Part shown: positions 24,039 through 40,216 of the stretch, piece by piece
Layout: each line of letters starts with the position of its first letter
How positions within the stretch are numbered: the stretch's first letter is position 1
NCBI GenBank assembly: GCA_024180945.1
Contig: JAKSGN010000041.1
Span: 496,001-560,000, forward strand
DNA from: Macrophomina tecta
Taxonomy: Eukaryota > Ascomycota > Dothideomycetes > Botryosphaeriales > Botryosphaeriaceae
Direction of reading: 5' to 3'
Length of the DNA stretch: 64,000 nucleotides
Program-made: the position numbers and the translations under genes
The notes under the pieces: generated by a model
What the model saw: only the letters and a program-made list of their open reading frames with translations
The model's database searches: none
What the model was told of the DNA's origin: nothing

Positions 24039-26403
24039 TTGCTGCTGCGCCTTAACTTCGAGACCTGTATATCAGATTTTGTACGCACAGAGAACGGATA
24101 ATATTGGCTTCGTTGAGCGCATTCCTGATTCTTGAAGATGTCTGCCTACGGAAGCGCCTGCCCAATCACGCTGATGCCTCCTGCCCTTCTGCAACGGAGG
24201 AAAAGCAGAGGTATCTTGCGTGTTCCCATTGCAGGGTATCTGGGGCTTAAAGCACGGAGGGATCTCACTTTGGCCGAGGCGGCACCATCGTGATGGCCAA
24301 CGAGACTGCCAGACCGCCGGTATGCATGTGAAGTCGGAGCAGCTGACTAGACGTAGGTGTCCGGGAGGCCATTCCTACATATACGTTCGGACGCGTATTT
24401 CGACTCGGTATGTGCAGAGTGGTCGGGACCGGCTCATGTGCTGGAATCTCCAGCAAAGCCAAGCGAGCCGCGCCATACCCGATCGGGTATTGCAGCAGGA
24501 CAAAGTTCTTCGAGCCTTGTGAGTGCTCTACTCTGGCGTTCGAGCTCCCCATACGGCTTGTTGGAGAGCTATCAAGGCTCATCTCACTGGTAACGCCTAG
24601 ATGGTCCCACGACCGGAATGGTCTGAACTACGATGACAAGCCGCACATTGATGTTGCAGGTGAAGAACAGCAGGAAGGAAAGAAATTTGCTCTAACGTGC
24701 AACGAACATGAGGCCGCATATACGCTTGATCATTAGTATATATGGATGTCCCTTTCTATGTGACGGGACTCACTTTAACGATTGCGCATACTCAGAGCTC
24801 ATAGCGCTTCAGTGACATCTCACTGTAGCGCCAAGCCGAGGTAGCGAAAATAAGCACGGTTCTGTCGATTGCAGCAGAGACCGTCATTTACTTCTGCGTG
24901 TTTCGCGGGCATCATGTTTGTCTTAGTTTACCGATCGGGGAATTTCAGGCGCACTTACAAGCCTGATCTGGGCCTGACTGGAACTCGCCGAGGTGCCCTG
25001 GTCCACCCTTTCAGAAATGTGCGACAGGTTAAGGGGTTCCGCGCAGACTCCTGTAGATGGGAGCGGCCGTGCGGGGACAAGCCCAACGCGTAGACCGGTG
25101 GTATACCCATCGTGATGGGCTGCTTTGTCTCAGTGAGGCGTGCTGGGTGGGGGGCGAGGCGGACCTCCGCCAGAATGCGCCGCGCCCTGACGGAGATTGG
25201 CCGCGAGGAGGAGGATCGGAGGTTACACGCGGGGGTAATCTGGTGCGGGAGATCTGCTCGCTTGAGATCGAGCGTGTCAGCAACCTGGGCACTGGGGGGG
25301 TACGAGGGGGTTGCCCATCGGCGCTCACGGACCAGCGGCCGGAGAGGGCAGACAGGCACACAGAGCCGCGCCCAACACGGGGGCGCAGGACGGTGGTAGG
25401 GCTGAAGGGAGCCCCCGCCGGCATGCCTTGGCTCCCGTCCGGGGCTCCGGAGTCGCGGCGGCGCGATGCTGCACGATGCAGGAACGGCGCTCGTATCTGG
25501 CTGACGTGATTCGTGAGCTCGTGGAGATGCCCGTCTGCCGCGAGATGCCCTACCCACGCCCCTGGGTGGAGGACGACACCGTCGTGACCACTCCCGCGGC
25601 GAACCCTATCGTCAGGGCGACGCAGTTGTTGCTGCCGACGACGTCTCTCGCCATGGCCAGGCGATGGTGGTTGGCGCGGCGGAGGCGGCTGCCGGCGCGC
25701 CTGCGGCCTGTGCGATGGCAACGCCCACCAGAGTGCCCGTCGCCGCGGTCGCCGAGATGCGTGCTGGTGCAAATCTCGAGGTTGTCGGCATATCCACCCC
25801 CGCAATGATCGCCCACCCCTACCCATGCCACCAAAAGGCTATCGATGCCATCGGTCGCACGCGCTGCGGGAACCAGATATGCTTTGGCGGACGCACATGA
25901 TGCAGGAATGCTTATTCAGCCAGCCTCGACGCAAGGGCATCCGGTTGTTTCGTAGCGCGTGTTTCCGGCGGCGCCAGACGGGAGCGGATGAACGCGTATT
26001 GGAGCGGGCTGGTGGACGCGGGCAGGGCTGGCGGGCAGCGAGCGGGCGGGCGGGTGGTGTGAGCGGCGTACGACACGCGGAGAACAGGGTTTAGCGGCAT
26101 CTTGGCCGAGCCGAAGCACCTCAGCACCTCTCCGCTCCTTGACCCGACTTTTCGACTCCAACACCCCCCGCGGCCGCTGCCACTGCCACGACGCCTGCTC
26201 CCCCACCGCTCCTTCCATGCGCCGGATGTAGCTGTGCCGTCGCCGCACCAGCTGCGTTGCTGCACCGCCCGCCCGCTCTCGCCCCTCCGCCGGGCTAGCT
26301 CGCCATCAGCCCTGGCCGCTCGCTCGCTACCCCGATACTGCATCTCGCTGCCGTCGCTGCCGCGTCCCCGTCCACCACCCTCGCCCTCCACCCGCCCCGC
26401 TCC
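24039..26403. other. Intergenic region upstream of kdmA
   Basis: The left kilobase has balanced composition and contains one weak minus-strand open frame, listed separately. From about 25.0 kb the DNA becomes strongly GC-rich with long open frames on all strands, which fits the kdmA promoter or leader rather than a gene. GGGCGGGCGGGTGG near 26042-26057 is a potential G-quadruplex. Confidence 0.5.
24265..24582 (-). CDS. Possible small hypothetical protein
   Basis: A 105-residue frame with an ATG at 24582. Its interior (KNFVLLQYPIGYGAARLALL, PVPTTLHIPSR) looks more protein-like than neighbouring random frames. The terminal TGA overlaps a GTGAGA donor-like hexamer, so it might instead be an exon of a longer gene. 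No domain is recognised. It lies 230 bp beyond the stop of the STAND-N/ankyrin gene, in convergent orientation. Confidence 0.25.
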   Translation of the reverse strand: MSLDSSPTSRMGSSNARVEHSQGSKNFVLLQYPIGYGAARLALLEIPAHEPVPTTLHIPSRNTRPNVYVGMASRTPTSSQLLRLHMHTGGLAVSLAITMVPPRPK

Positions 26404-30880
<4,477 letters not shown>

Positions 30881-31613
30881 GGGGCTGTAATGGGTATCAT
30901 TTGACGGTGTGCTCTCTGATGGGCGGCGTATGTTTTGGGCAGGGTTTCGGGGAATGGGACGAGAGAATTGGGGGCATTAAATGCGGCGTTTTTCTCGTGC
31001 GATTGTCGTGGGCGATGGGAAAGTATCTTATACCACCGGCGTTTTCTTTTTCGCGGGTATACTATTATCTCTGCACGGACGGATGGACGCGAACGAAGTT
31101 CTTTCATTTTCTGGGGTTCGAGAAAGTGCATCACTGGCAGGGGAAGCCGGAAGTGGGGGATGGTGAATTTATGACGGGCTGGAATAGGGAAAATTCATGA
31201 GAATGATGTGGGATTGCAGGGCATTGTTCATATGGTCCAGAGGAATTGCACTTGAGTTTTTTTTCTTTGTTTCTTTTTTAAAAACGAAAAGAAATCACTG
31301 GGAGGGTGTTTGTGGCATTTGTTGCCCTAGATTCGCCTCTTCATTGCATCCAGAGAATCAAAGAAGATGTTGCCCATTGTTGCTGCCTTGCTGTGGATTC
31401 GTCTCCGCGTATGCTCTGAGCCTCAAAAAAGGCGTCTTCAAGCAATTGATCTGAGCCACGTTTGCTTCCACGTAATTGCGCCCGCCCACTTCTCCGGAGC
31501 GCAGGGGACTGCGGGAACGGGTAGGTCGGAAGAAGGGTGTGGAGAAGGTACCATACATACACAGCCCTGATTTGCTGTGCGCCAACAGCGATGTTACGTG
31601 TAAGCACATACAA

Positions 31614-31631
31614 CCTCTCTCTCTCTCTCGC
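31614..31631. repeat. (CT)n microsatellite
   Basis: A pure TC/CT run downstream of kdmA. Confidence 0.75.
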
Positions 31632-32096
31632 CCTCTTTTCGGCGCAGGGCGGGCGGGGGCCTGCGTCAGTCAGACGAGAAACGGGGAAGACGGTTGGTCT
31701 TATTAGAGGACTTGGGACGCAAGAAAAACAAAAGACTCGAAGAGAGCCGCGCAGCTCGGCGTCACGTCAACTGTGTCGGGCCTTGGCGACCATGGACCTC
31801 TCTGCCTTTTTTTTTTTTTTTTTTTGGTCCCTTGGTCCCATGATCTCACTGGAGTGGCTTAGGGTGTGGATCTCTCTTTTGCCTAGAGGGTGGCGGAAAG
31901 GAAGGAAAAAAAAAAAAAACGGAATATGCAGGGCTCTGCGAATCATAGCGCGAGGTGATTGCACGCAGATCGCGGGCGCCGATCTGGCAGGCTGGGGGAG
32001 ATTGCGTGGTGAGCGCCTTGTTAGTGCTTTCTCGGAGGATCTTTGGCGGGGAGGGGGAGGGACGGTCCAGAGGCGAATGGTGGTTGGTGGTTGGTG

Positions 32097-32124
32097 GTGA
32101 TGATGATGATGATGATGATGGCGG
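32097..32124. repeat. (GAT)n trinucleotide repeat
   Basis: About eight consecutive GAT/TGA units flanked by GGT-rich DNA. Confidence 0.8.
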
Positions 32125-32887
32125 TGGTGGTTGGACGGGAGAGGCGGGATGGCGGAGCGCCGCGTTCGTCACCGCAGCCGGGCGGGCGGGTCACGAGGGG
32201 CTTGCCGTGTAGTAGCGGGCGTGCGTCTTTCTGGGGGATCTGAAAGAGAGAGAGAGAGGGAGGGAGGAGGGAGGTGCAGCGCGGCTTTGTTTCGCTGCGC
32301 CGCCTTCTTCTTCTCCTTCTTGCTTTGCCGGGTGATTTTAAGTTTGGCAGACGGCGCAAAGCACGGGACACGGGTGATGTGTGCATATGTCAGACAGTCT
32401 TTCGACGCATCGCGTATTCGCGTAGCTGGAGGAGGATGGCCGAGCACGTGGTGGAAGGCGGGCGCGAAAGCGCAGGCTCAGCCACGGCGCTGCGGCAGTG
32501 GGGGCAGCAACAATGCCAAATCCCCAAGCAGAGGGCGATGCGGGTTGATGAGCGCTCTCAAACACGTGGTGAAGCAGCAGCGCGAGTGGCATTGATGGAC
32601 GGACGGGCAGCCCATGCCGAAACACGTTTCATCGGCGCTGGGGGCCAATCAGCGGCGGGCCAGCGGGGGGAGAGGGTTGAGCTGGCAGGCACGGGGCCGA
32701 GCAGCGCGGGGCGGGCCTGGGCGTGCTGGCGCTTGCAGGGCGCGTCGCTCGCTGCCTCTGCGCCGCCGTCGAATCGTGCGAGCGCCGCAGCGCAAACTGC
32801 CACACACACAGCCCGCCTGCACGCGTCACAGACCGCGGGCCGGAGCGGGCGTCGAGGGCCGGCGACAGGACGGGCGCGCTCATGTAC

Positions 32888-32938
32888 ATCCACACATCGA
32901 CACATCCACACATCCACACATCCACACATCCATACATA
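32888..32938. repeat. (CACACATC)n minisatellite
   Basis: Five to six imperfect copies of an 8-bp unit (CACACATC, with variants CGACACAT and CATACAT), roughly 680 bp upstream of the MARVEL gene. Confidence 0.8.
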
Positions 32939-33619
32939 TAGGCCCTCCCCCCCGGCACACGCAGCTTCGCAAGCATCCACCCCGTCAGCGCTCCAAACTC
33001 TGCAATCAAAGAGACTCCATCCCTCAGGCACCGCCGCCAGCAGCACCAACCCCCCCGCTGTTTGGACGTCAAACCACTAGAGCCCTCGCGCCACCGCTGC
33101 CCCCCTCCGCGCATTACCAGCTGCTTTTAAGCTCCCGCCTGCTTCCTGCAATTTAGAGCCAAGGTTGCGCTGAGCTGTTTGATAAAACCGCCGAGCGTCC
33201 CCGTCTGCCGCGCGCGACTCGAAGCCAACGACCGTCTTTCTGCTTTTTCTGCCTGCTGGCTGGCCTAGCACGCCCCTCTCCTCCCTTTGCCTTCCCTGGG
33301 CACGCAAAACCTGCTTCTCGCTCCGCAAGCATCATCGCACGGCAAAATCGGCAGCTTCACCCAGCACCAACCGCGCCCATCGCCGACCGGAAATCCTGTT
33401 TCGGAGGCGGCACACGCTTCGCGGCCACCCTGACGCACGCCAACGCCTCCCGCTTCTTTATTCCCCTTCTTCTACCCGCACATCATTGTCTCGTCCCTCT
33501 CCTACAAGTCGTCTCTCGCTTCCCCCAACGGAAGCTATCTGCGACAAAACCCCCCACCGCAAAACACCTCTCTGCCCTGGCCCTATTAGCCGTCTCGACT
33601 ATTCTCTGAGCCCTACGTC

Positions 33620-34393
33620 ATGGCCTTCAACTTCACCCTCCCGCTGCGCATTGCGCAAGCCGTCTTCGGCATCATCGTGCTCGGTCTGACGGCGTACGGT
33701 ACGTGTTTGCCCCTCTCGCTACACCCCATCACGCGTGCCGCTCTTCAGCCGCATCCCTTCCCTTCCCCGCGAGTTGAGGGCCGCACCCGCGCATCCTCTA
33801 CCCACAAAAGCCAGGGACCGAGCAATGTCTTGGCTCCTACTTTCTTTCAACCACCACCCACCCAACCGAACAAGAAACTAGTCTTTCTACTAACGCGCCA
33901 CCCGATGCATAGTCTGCGACTGGTGGACGTCGCACTGGCACGCCAACTCGCCTGCCGAGGTCAACTTCCTCATCTTCGCCTCCGTCTGGACCATCCTCGC
34001 CCTCGTCTACCTGGTCGTCGCCCCCGCCCGCTTCCCCGCCGCCGCCCACAAGTTCGCCATCCTCGGCGTCGAGGCCCTGACCATGCTGTTCTGGTTCGCC
34101 GGCTTCATCGCCCTGGCCGTGTGGCTGGACGACCGCGTCTGCTTCGGTAGCGTGTGCGCGAGCGCCAAGGCGGCGACCGTGTTTGCCGCTTTTGAGTGGT
34201 GAGTCTTTCTTTCTTTCCTTTTTTTTTTCCTGCGGGAAACGCCATCCCAGCCGGTAATGAGTAGCATACTAATTCCGCGCGATTCTACAGGCTCGTCTTC
34301 GCCGCCACTTTCGTCCTGGCCGTCCTGCACGTCTGGCGCACCCGCAATAGCAACGACTCCAGGCCCGCCCCGGAGATGCAGATGAATGCTTAG
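33620..34393 (+). CDS. MARVEL-domain membrane protein
   Basis: Exons 33620-33698, 33913-34198 and 34291-34393 give 155 residues. Four hydrophobic segments are visible: about 9-27 (LRIAQAVFGIIVLGLTAY), 46-65 (FLIFASVWTILALVYLVV), 73-97 (FAILGVEALTMLFWFAGFIA) and 124-142 (WLVFAATFVLAVLHVW). The layout is the four-helix MARVEL fold found in Nce102-like eisosome and trafficking proteins. Two Cys in DRVCFGSVCAS sit in the loop before the last helix, a frequent pattern in fungal members. The short tail (RTRNSNDSRPAPEMQMNA) is cytosolic if the usual topology holds. The first intron is long for this window (214 nt) and the second is 92 nt. Splicing restores AYVCDWW and FEWLVFA. A role in membrane organisation is inferred from the family. 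Confidence 0.85.
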
Positions 34394-35658
34394 ATGGTGC
34401 AACATGCTCCCTCTCGTTGTGCTTTGTCGATGAAGCTGTCTTCGTTGTAGATACGAGTTCTGCTACGATGGTGACGTCTGGTGAAGAGCAGGGAATTGAT
34501 GGTGGGATTTGTGGTGTTTGTGATGATTTTTGGATGTTCTTGTGTCTTTTTTTTTTCTTCATCGTGATACCCAATTGAGGGTTGTCGGTATTTGACAATA
34601 CTGGAAGATGTGGGGACGAGTCGGTGGGCTTGGAAAGTAATGATATATGCGTCCTGTCAATTGGTCAGGCCTTTGAGCATGAAGTGCACGAAGTCTCTTG
34701 TTGGGTGTGGAGCGATGGTGCCTTCCGTGATTGCAGATACCCTTTGCTGCTTGAATTTGTTGCTGCCGGCTTGATTAATAGTCTTCGGCCGTTGACGCTC
34801 CGCATCTTTTTAAAAGCACGCTTCACTGATCGTAATTTCAGAGGTTCTTTGACAGGGCACTTGTACCAACCGCAGTGACGTTTTGCCTCCACACTCTCAC
34901 GCCTCACACCTTCTTTCGCCTGGTAGACAGAAATCAAGAGGCCGGAACTTGACTTCGAAGCTGGTAGCCGTCACAATGGCGCGTCAATCCAACTGCATCC
35001 GCGGACAAAGTCACCTCAGCAGCAGCAGCAGCAGCAGCACCACCACCACCACCACCACAATCCATCCCTTAAATTGCCTCGCCATCGCATAAATCGAACC
35101 CCACAATCCGCATTCAAGCAACCGCCAAGCAATCCTCACCCATCCGAACAGACTAAAGAATTAAGCCACTTCGAAGGAAACCCTTTCGTACATGAACTGA
35201 AAATCTCCTTGGATGTGGAGGATACGTGACTGCAGCCTGATACTATCACATCTGTTGCCATTTACGCACTGTATTCGTTGTAGCCCGAGTACGGGCACAG
35301 CATCCTCCAGGTTGTCTCCCAAGGTCAATCAATGCCTTGGTGCGTGCAGGACCCGAAAAGGAAGTGGAATCAATTTGAAGCGTGAGGTGATCTCGCACTG
35401 TTGTCGAGGTTCCTGCCTCCTGGCTAGCGACCTGCCTCGCTGTGTCGGTGTTGACTTGCCCGATTGGGCGTCGGGGCTGTCATATGGCATGCCTATCATC
35501 CTTCACATCTTGACGGGGCATGAGTACGAGCCGAAGAGGAAGTGGATCCGAATCTGAATTGATGATTGCATTCTCGAGGGCGTGTGCCTCGCTGCTAGCT
35601 ACCTGCCTCGGAGAGCTGTCTGGCGGCGTGGCTGCCCGGCGAGCATCCGGGTCTGGCG
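34394..35658. other. Convergent intergenic region
   Basis: This region lies between the MARVEL stop and the BTB stop, so it holds two 3' UTRs. An (AGC)n(ACC)n trinucleotide tract sits at about 35021-35058. No gene is seen. Confidence 0.6.
35021..35058. repeat. (AGC)n-(ACC)n compound trinucleotide repeat
   Basis: Seven AGC units run straight into about six CAC/ACC units in non-coding DNA between convergent genes. Confidence 0.8.
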
Positions 35659-36687
35659 TCACCCGACACACCTCCTCTTGGAGCCGACTGCGCGCGCCAC
35701 CCACCAGCTTCCTTTGCGGAAACTGCCGCACTCAGGGCAAGCGAACCGGTCCTGGGCGGCGAGCGGCGGCCGCTCGAACTCATGCCGGCACGTGCAGACA
35801 TAGGTCCTGCGCGCCCGCTCACAGCCCTTGACTTCCTCCTTCAGCTTCTCGTACCTCCGCTTGGACCGATCGAGCCGGAGCGCGAGCCCGTCTCGTTCCT
35901 TCGCCATCAGGCCGACGACCCTGGCGCCGAACTCAGGAGCGGCGTCGAAGAGCCGTTGGAGCAGCAGGCCCGGGCCCGACGCGAGGGTCGCGAGCTTCTT
36001 CGACGCGAACGTCACCAGGTCGCTGCGGAGGGTGCACGTCGAGGCCGGGACGCTAGAGAGGATGATCGCGACGACCTCTGGGAGCGCGTGGATGGCGGCA
36101 TCTTCGCCAAAGGCGAGCTTGACGTTGTCAGCCGCCAGCCGTTGCAGCCCTTCCACGAGGTACAGGTGCGCGACGGCGTAGACGTGCGCGTGGCCGACCA
36201 GCGTCGCCGCGAGCTCGCCCTCGAGCATGGCGGACATTTTGTTAGTCCCGTCCTTCTCACCGTCATCTTCACCGGCGACGCCTTGGCGCTGCTTGCCGAC
36301 GGAATAGGCTCCCGTGTACAGATACTCGATCATGCAAGTGACCGCTTCGGGTGGATCGTCCTGCAGATTGATGGTGCCGGTGCGGCCCTCCTGCTCGGCG
36401 TGAGCGGCGTCGGTCACGTTCGTGGAAGTTGCACGCACCATGAAATCGCCGTTCTTGATTGCGTTGGCGAAGAACTCACTGCCGCACGAGACAACAAGAC
36501 GGTGAACCTTTAACTCTTGGCCGTCGCGGAGGCGAATGGTGAGGTCCGAGAGATGGCCTGTCTTCATGGCCCTGTAGAGGTAGATGCTCGTCAGTCGGTT
36601 TACCCAGCCTAGGTGAGAGTTGCGGAGGAGCAGGTATTTCGTGTATGAAAGGACTCACTTGAATAGTTTTGAGGAGAGAGAGAACAT
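35659..36687 (-). CDS. BTB/POZ domain protein with C-terminal Cys4 motif
   Basis: Exons 36687-36659 and 36571-35659 give 313 residues. The first exon is only 29 nt (MFSLSSKLFK) and its phase fits exactly, yielding FKAMKTGHLSDLTIRL. The BTB fold runs from about 14 to 115: SDLTIRLRDGQELKVHRLVV, CGSEFFANAIKNGDF, then TINLQDDPPEAVTCMIEYLY. An Asn/Asp/Glu-rich insert near residues 92-105 (around GEDDGEKDG) follows the last BTB helices. Helical BACK-like sequence follows (AATLVGHAHVYAVAHLYLVE). The tail has CTCRHEF and CPECGSF, four Cys that could bind one zinc. Fungal BTB proteins of this type may recruit Cul3 ligase or act as dimerisation scaffolds. That role is family inference; no partner is evident nearby. 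Confidence 0.85.
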
Positions 36688-38018
36688 GATGGCGGTGTGG
36701 TACTGCACCGGGCAGCAGGCGTGATAGTTGCCAGTTGAATGTCTTACTGCGGTGATGGTGATTGTTGAAGAAGGGAGCAGAAGGGCGAAGTGCTTTGCTT
36801 TTAGCAATGTAGATAGCTCGGCCGGAATATCACAGCGGAGCTGTAAAGAAGACCTTCTCTGCTCAGAAAGTGATATTGTGGATGCTCTCACTTTGCTTGA
36901 AGTATTACGAGTCTATGAGATCTTTCAGACTTAGCCCAGGTAAGCGGAGGCTGGCACAGTAAGTGATATTTCCCTCCAATGTCATTTGCTCGATGGCTTC
37001 ACTCACTTACTGGCTCTATATTCTTCGCAGGTCAACCAAACACACCAGCGCCTGATCTCCAAGACACCATGAATAGGTACAGAGGGGACACACGTCAAGA
37101 TCTAGCTCCTTCAATACCCAGTTCATAAAAAGAACCATTGCCCTACGCGCTCCTTGACACAACCCCCGGACATTTGCACCTTGCACCGACCAAAGACATT
37201 CTCTACAAATGGATTTTCTCTATCAAATCCACTCCACGCCAAAACGCCCTTCCCGGAACCCTCTGTCTATCGCTTCCTTGCCCACCTTCATGACATAGCC
37301 CACTTTTCAGCCTACAGACGCCTCCTTTTCCCGGCCCATTCGTCCAAAGGAAAGTCCACCGCATCCCTCCCATTGATCCGCTATTCTCCCACCTTAGTCT
37401 CCTCAAGCATCACTTATCGCGACTGCCTCCAATCACAGCATTAATACAAATACATGCCGTCTCTTCACAATCCCTCGCCCCCACCGCTCTGGACAACATA
37501 CCCATTACTGCCTCTTCGCTAGGAGCAAGTATCGCGACAAGCACAGCCACAGACTTCCTAGTAGCTTGAACACCCCATCCCACTCTTTCATTTAATCAAG
37601 AAATACGTGCCGACGAGCCATGCCCTTCCTGCCTTCCCCACTCTTCTACATCTCCTCCGTCATGAAAGTCGTCGCCCCTTTGGAACAGATTACCTATGGC
37701 ATACTTCATATGAACCCTTTGCTCCAACGAATGCCCAAAATGCCAGAAAATGCAATCAGCAGAAAGATATATATATATAGAGAGAGAGAGAGAGAGCAGT
37801 GCTGCTGAACTACCGGTATGCGACGACAGGAGGACCTAAGACCTTCGAGAAACAGGTCATCGTCTGCCCGAATCCTCTGGTAGCTGGCGCCGGTCGCTGG
37901 TGCTACTTCGAGACGAGGTCTTACAGTCCGCTGGGCATGCCGTGGGTCGCGCTGCCGTTCAACTTGGCTGCGATGCTGCTGAAACAGTGACCTTGAAACG
38001 TTTCCTTTCCCCTCACTA
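36688..38018. other. Intergenic region upstream of the BTB gene
   Basis: This region contains the BTB promoter, a pyrimidine-rich segment (37.1-37.6 kb) and an (AT)n(AG)n repeat at about 37768-37798. A 63-codon plus-strand frame at 37799-37990 (ending SPLGMPWVALPFNLAAMLLK) looks mildly protein-like but has no ATG and no recognisable homology. Confidence 0.5.
37768..37798. repeat. (TA)n(GA)n microsatellite
   Basis: A run of AT dinucleotides passes directly into a run of AG dinucleotides. Confidence 0.8.
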
Positions 38019-39723
38019 TCAGACGCTGCCGGGAGAGTCTATTTCTGCCTCGTCAGGCTCCGTGGCGAAGTGTAGTGCGGTCGAAAGCCCTTTCTGTTGG
38101 ATACGAGCGACATATCTTCTACATCGCTGGACGTGGGCCTTGTTGGCCTGCGGATCATTGCGCAGTATTCCGTAGGCAAATTTGAGAGGGATCATCGCAG
38201 ATATCGCCCCATGGAGGTTCATCCCGTCCTGTAGAAAGTACTCCATGCTTTCGTAGATGTGGACGGCGAGTCCGTTTTCCCTGGCGCGGAGTCTCCCTGT
38301 TTGGGCCTGGCCCGCTTCAAAGGCATCCGCGCGTTCGATTTTGGTCAAGATCTTGCCTCCTGTCACCATTTCTGTGAGGCAGATGATCTGAAATGTCCGG
38401 ATGTAGGTGTGCACGTACGCTGCCAGTGGATTTGGATACTACCGACATGTTTCCGTGCCGCCTGGATGCCTCGGACCGGCAGTCATGGTTTGCACCTTAT
38501 AGGGGCGCCTCCAACCTGACAGGCATATGAAATTTCTGGACAAGTCAGATTTCAACCTGTGAGCGGTAGGAAGTGCTTCATTTAACGGTAGTCTCAGCAA
38601 GTGATCGACCTCTTCTTCCAGTGATGGAATTATAGCTGCATCTGACACAAGAATCTGCAGCTTCGAAGGCGAGTGAGTCTTAAATGGAATCGTCTTCCAT
38701 CTCTCTTGCGCGATAAACGTAGATCTTCGTAGGATTATGGCTTGGCACAACTGCTTTGGTCATCAGGCAAGTGTGACTGAGGGCATCATAGTCTCGAACA
38801 CTCACATGAGGGGGGTCTGAGACAAATGAAGGCGGTATGGGCAAGGCTAGAAGCAAAGGCCTCCGGCGGTGATGAACTGACTAGTGCCGCGCCTCCTGAC
38901 ATATGCGTGCAAAAGCCTTCAATGGACGTGGGACACAGCATCTGTTAGTCCAAGGAACTTAGCAGACTCGGGCGATTAGAGGATGCAAGGCCATATACCT
39001 CTACATGAACCATGCATGCAATTGAATATACTGTTTCAATGCCGACGGGACCTCTTTGTGCCCCTAAAGCTTTCTTCAAATATCGCAATGTTAAGTGGTA
39101 CGCTGCGAAGCTTTGAAAGTTGACGTATTTTCCTTCCGGGCCTCTCTCAAGAAGAGCAGTCGCCAAAACTTTGACAGCGGAAGTGGCAAGGTGCCCCGGG
39201 AGTTCTCCATCTACGAGGCAGGAAATACTTCAGCCCAAACACCGCGTGCTTGAACTAGATTAGGATCAATGAGATACAAATCCCGCTTCTTTACCGGCAT
39301 GAAGCGACTGAGGATCGCGGCTGTGAACTCTTCAAATGTGCTTGAATTGATCGGCTTCGGCACTATGGATCGGAGGGCCTTTGTTGAGTGCGCGGGTGCC
39401 TCACGAGAGCCGCCGTTGGATGAGCTTGCATCCAGCAGATGACGAGCTTGCCCTTTGCTGTGGGAGAAGTAAGCCTCGGCGGATAAGGCTTTTCTCTGTC
39501 TGTCCCGGGCCTTCGGTACATAAGAGATGAATACGGAGTCCAGCTGATAGCCTTCGCACGGCCGTCCAATGGCAAGGCACTGAGAGCAGGATGGGCGGTT
39601 CCCGTCACACTCCAGCAGTGATCAGATATCAGCTGGTACCTTGATGTGAAAGATAATCTGTAAACTTACGCCCAGCTTATGGTTTCGGCAGGTCCTGCAG
39701 ACCGTAGCCTGTTTCGTCCTCAT
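38019..39723 (-). pseudogene. Zn2Cys6 transcription factor with fungal-specific domain, apparently broken
   Basis: The first exon (39723-39670) and second exon (from 39609) encode a textbook Zn2Cys6 cluster: CRTCRNHKLGCDGNRPS followed by CSQCLAIGRPC. The spacing is CX2CX6CX6CX2CX6C. The rest resembles the fungal C6-regulator trunk, with YHLTLRYLKKALGAQRGP, THMSGGAALVSSSPPEAFAS, IILRRSTFIAQERWKTIPF and a C-terminal SMEYFLQDGMNLHGAISAM. Three lesions are seen. The frame stops at 39213-39211 while homology resumes without a gap in another frame. A run of six C (38815-38810 on the minus strand) before a GTGAGT donor leaves the next exon out of phase. An in-frame TAG lies at 38441-38439. An intron at 38998-38942 splices cleanly. 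One lesion could be a splice I mis-modelled, but three together suggest decay or assembly error. Confidence 0.65.
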
Positions 39724-40216
39724 CCTCGCGATAATTACCGTAGTAAGTTAGCAGGCTTGGATAATAGCCCGTGGCTTATTACTCCAAAACGATTGGTACG
39801 ACCAAGAAGTAAGAAATGGCAGCGCCCCAGATAAAGCCAACAAGTCCGCCAAGCCTCGATTGACTTTGGCGAAATATGATGCCTAAATGGGTAATTGAGC
39901 TCGGGGCCATCCAGTGTTGCCAATGAAGCTCCACGCTGACTCAAGAATGGGCGTGGGAATTTGGTAGCTCCACAAATAAAGGTTTGGTGCCTGTGCGTTC
40001 GCGAGCTTAAATTGAGCTTCTCTACGTATTACTCCGGCGTCAAGGAACTCAGGAACCTTTAAAGTATGCGAAAGTCGAGTAGCGGAGGGGTGACCATCAT
40101 TCTCGAATGATGGACTCCGCTTTTTCCCAGATCGTGCTCCCAAGATCACTTTGCGATTTCTGTACCTATGTCGCCGCTGGGAAAGATATCAATACAACCG
40201 AGCGACTTTTTCTACG
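39724..40216. other. Short intergenic region
   Basis: Spacer between the 5' end of the C6 regulator and the 3' end of the SNG1-like gene. No gene or clear signal is seen. Confidence 0.55.

Larger units (their letters stand above)
30881..33619. other. Intergenic region between kdmA and the MARVEL gene
   Basis: This stretch holds the kdmA 3' UTR, several simple repeats (CT, poly-T, GAT, GA and an 8-bp minisatellite) and a long C-rich segment leading to the MARVEL start. It also has two CACGTG motifs near 32444 and 32565 and a CCAAT box at about 32645. No gene is seen. Confidence 0.6.

Noticed and set aside
25029..26094. Long overlapping frames of up to 265 codons on both strands
   Set aside because: Pro/Arg/Ala-rich translations in every phase indicate GC-driven openness; they lie in the upstream region of kdmA.
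32338..33049. Two long minus frames reading His/Cys/Val-rich repeats over the minisatellite
   Set aside because: The translation simply reflects the tandem DNA repeat (CVDVWMC units), not a protein family.
39210..39241. 32-nt intron (GTGTTT...TAG) that would repair the Zn2Cys6 frame
   Set aside because: Shorter than any intron in the window and it would remove residues that align with the family; a frameshift is the simpler reading, though not proven.
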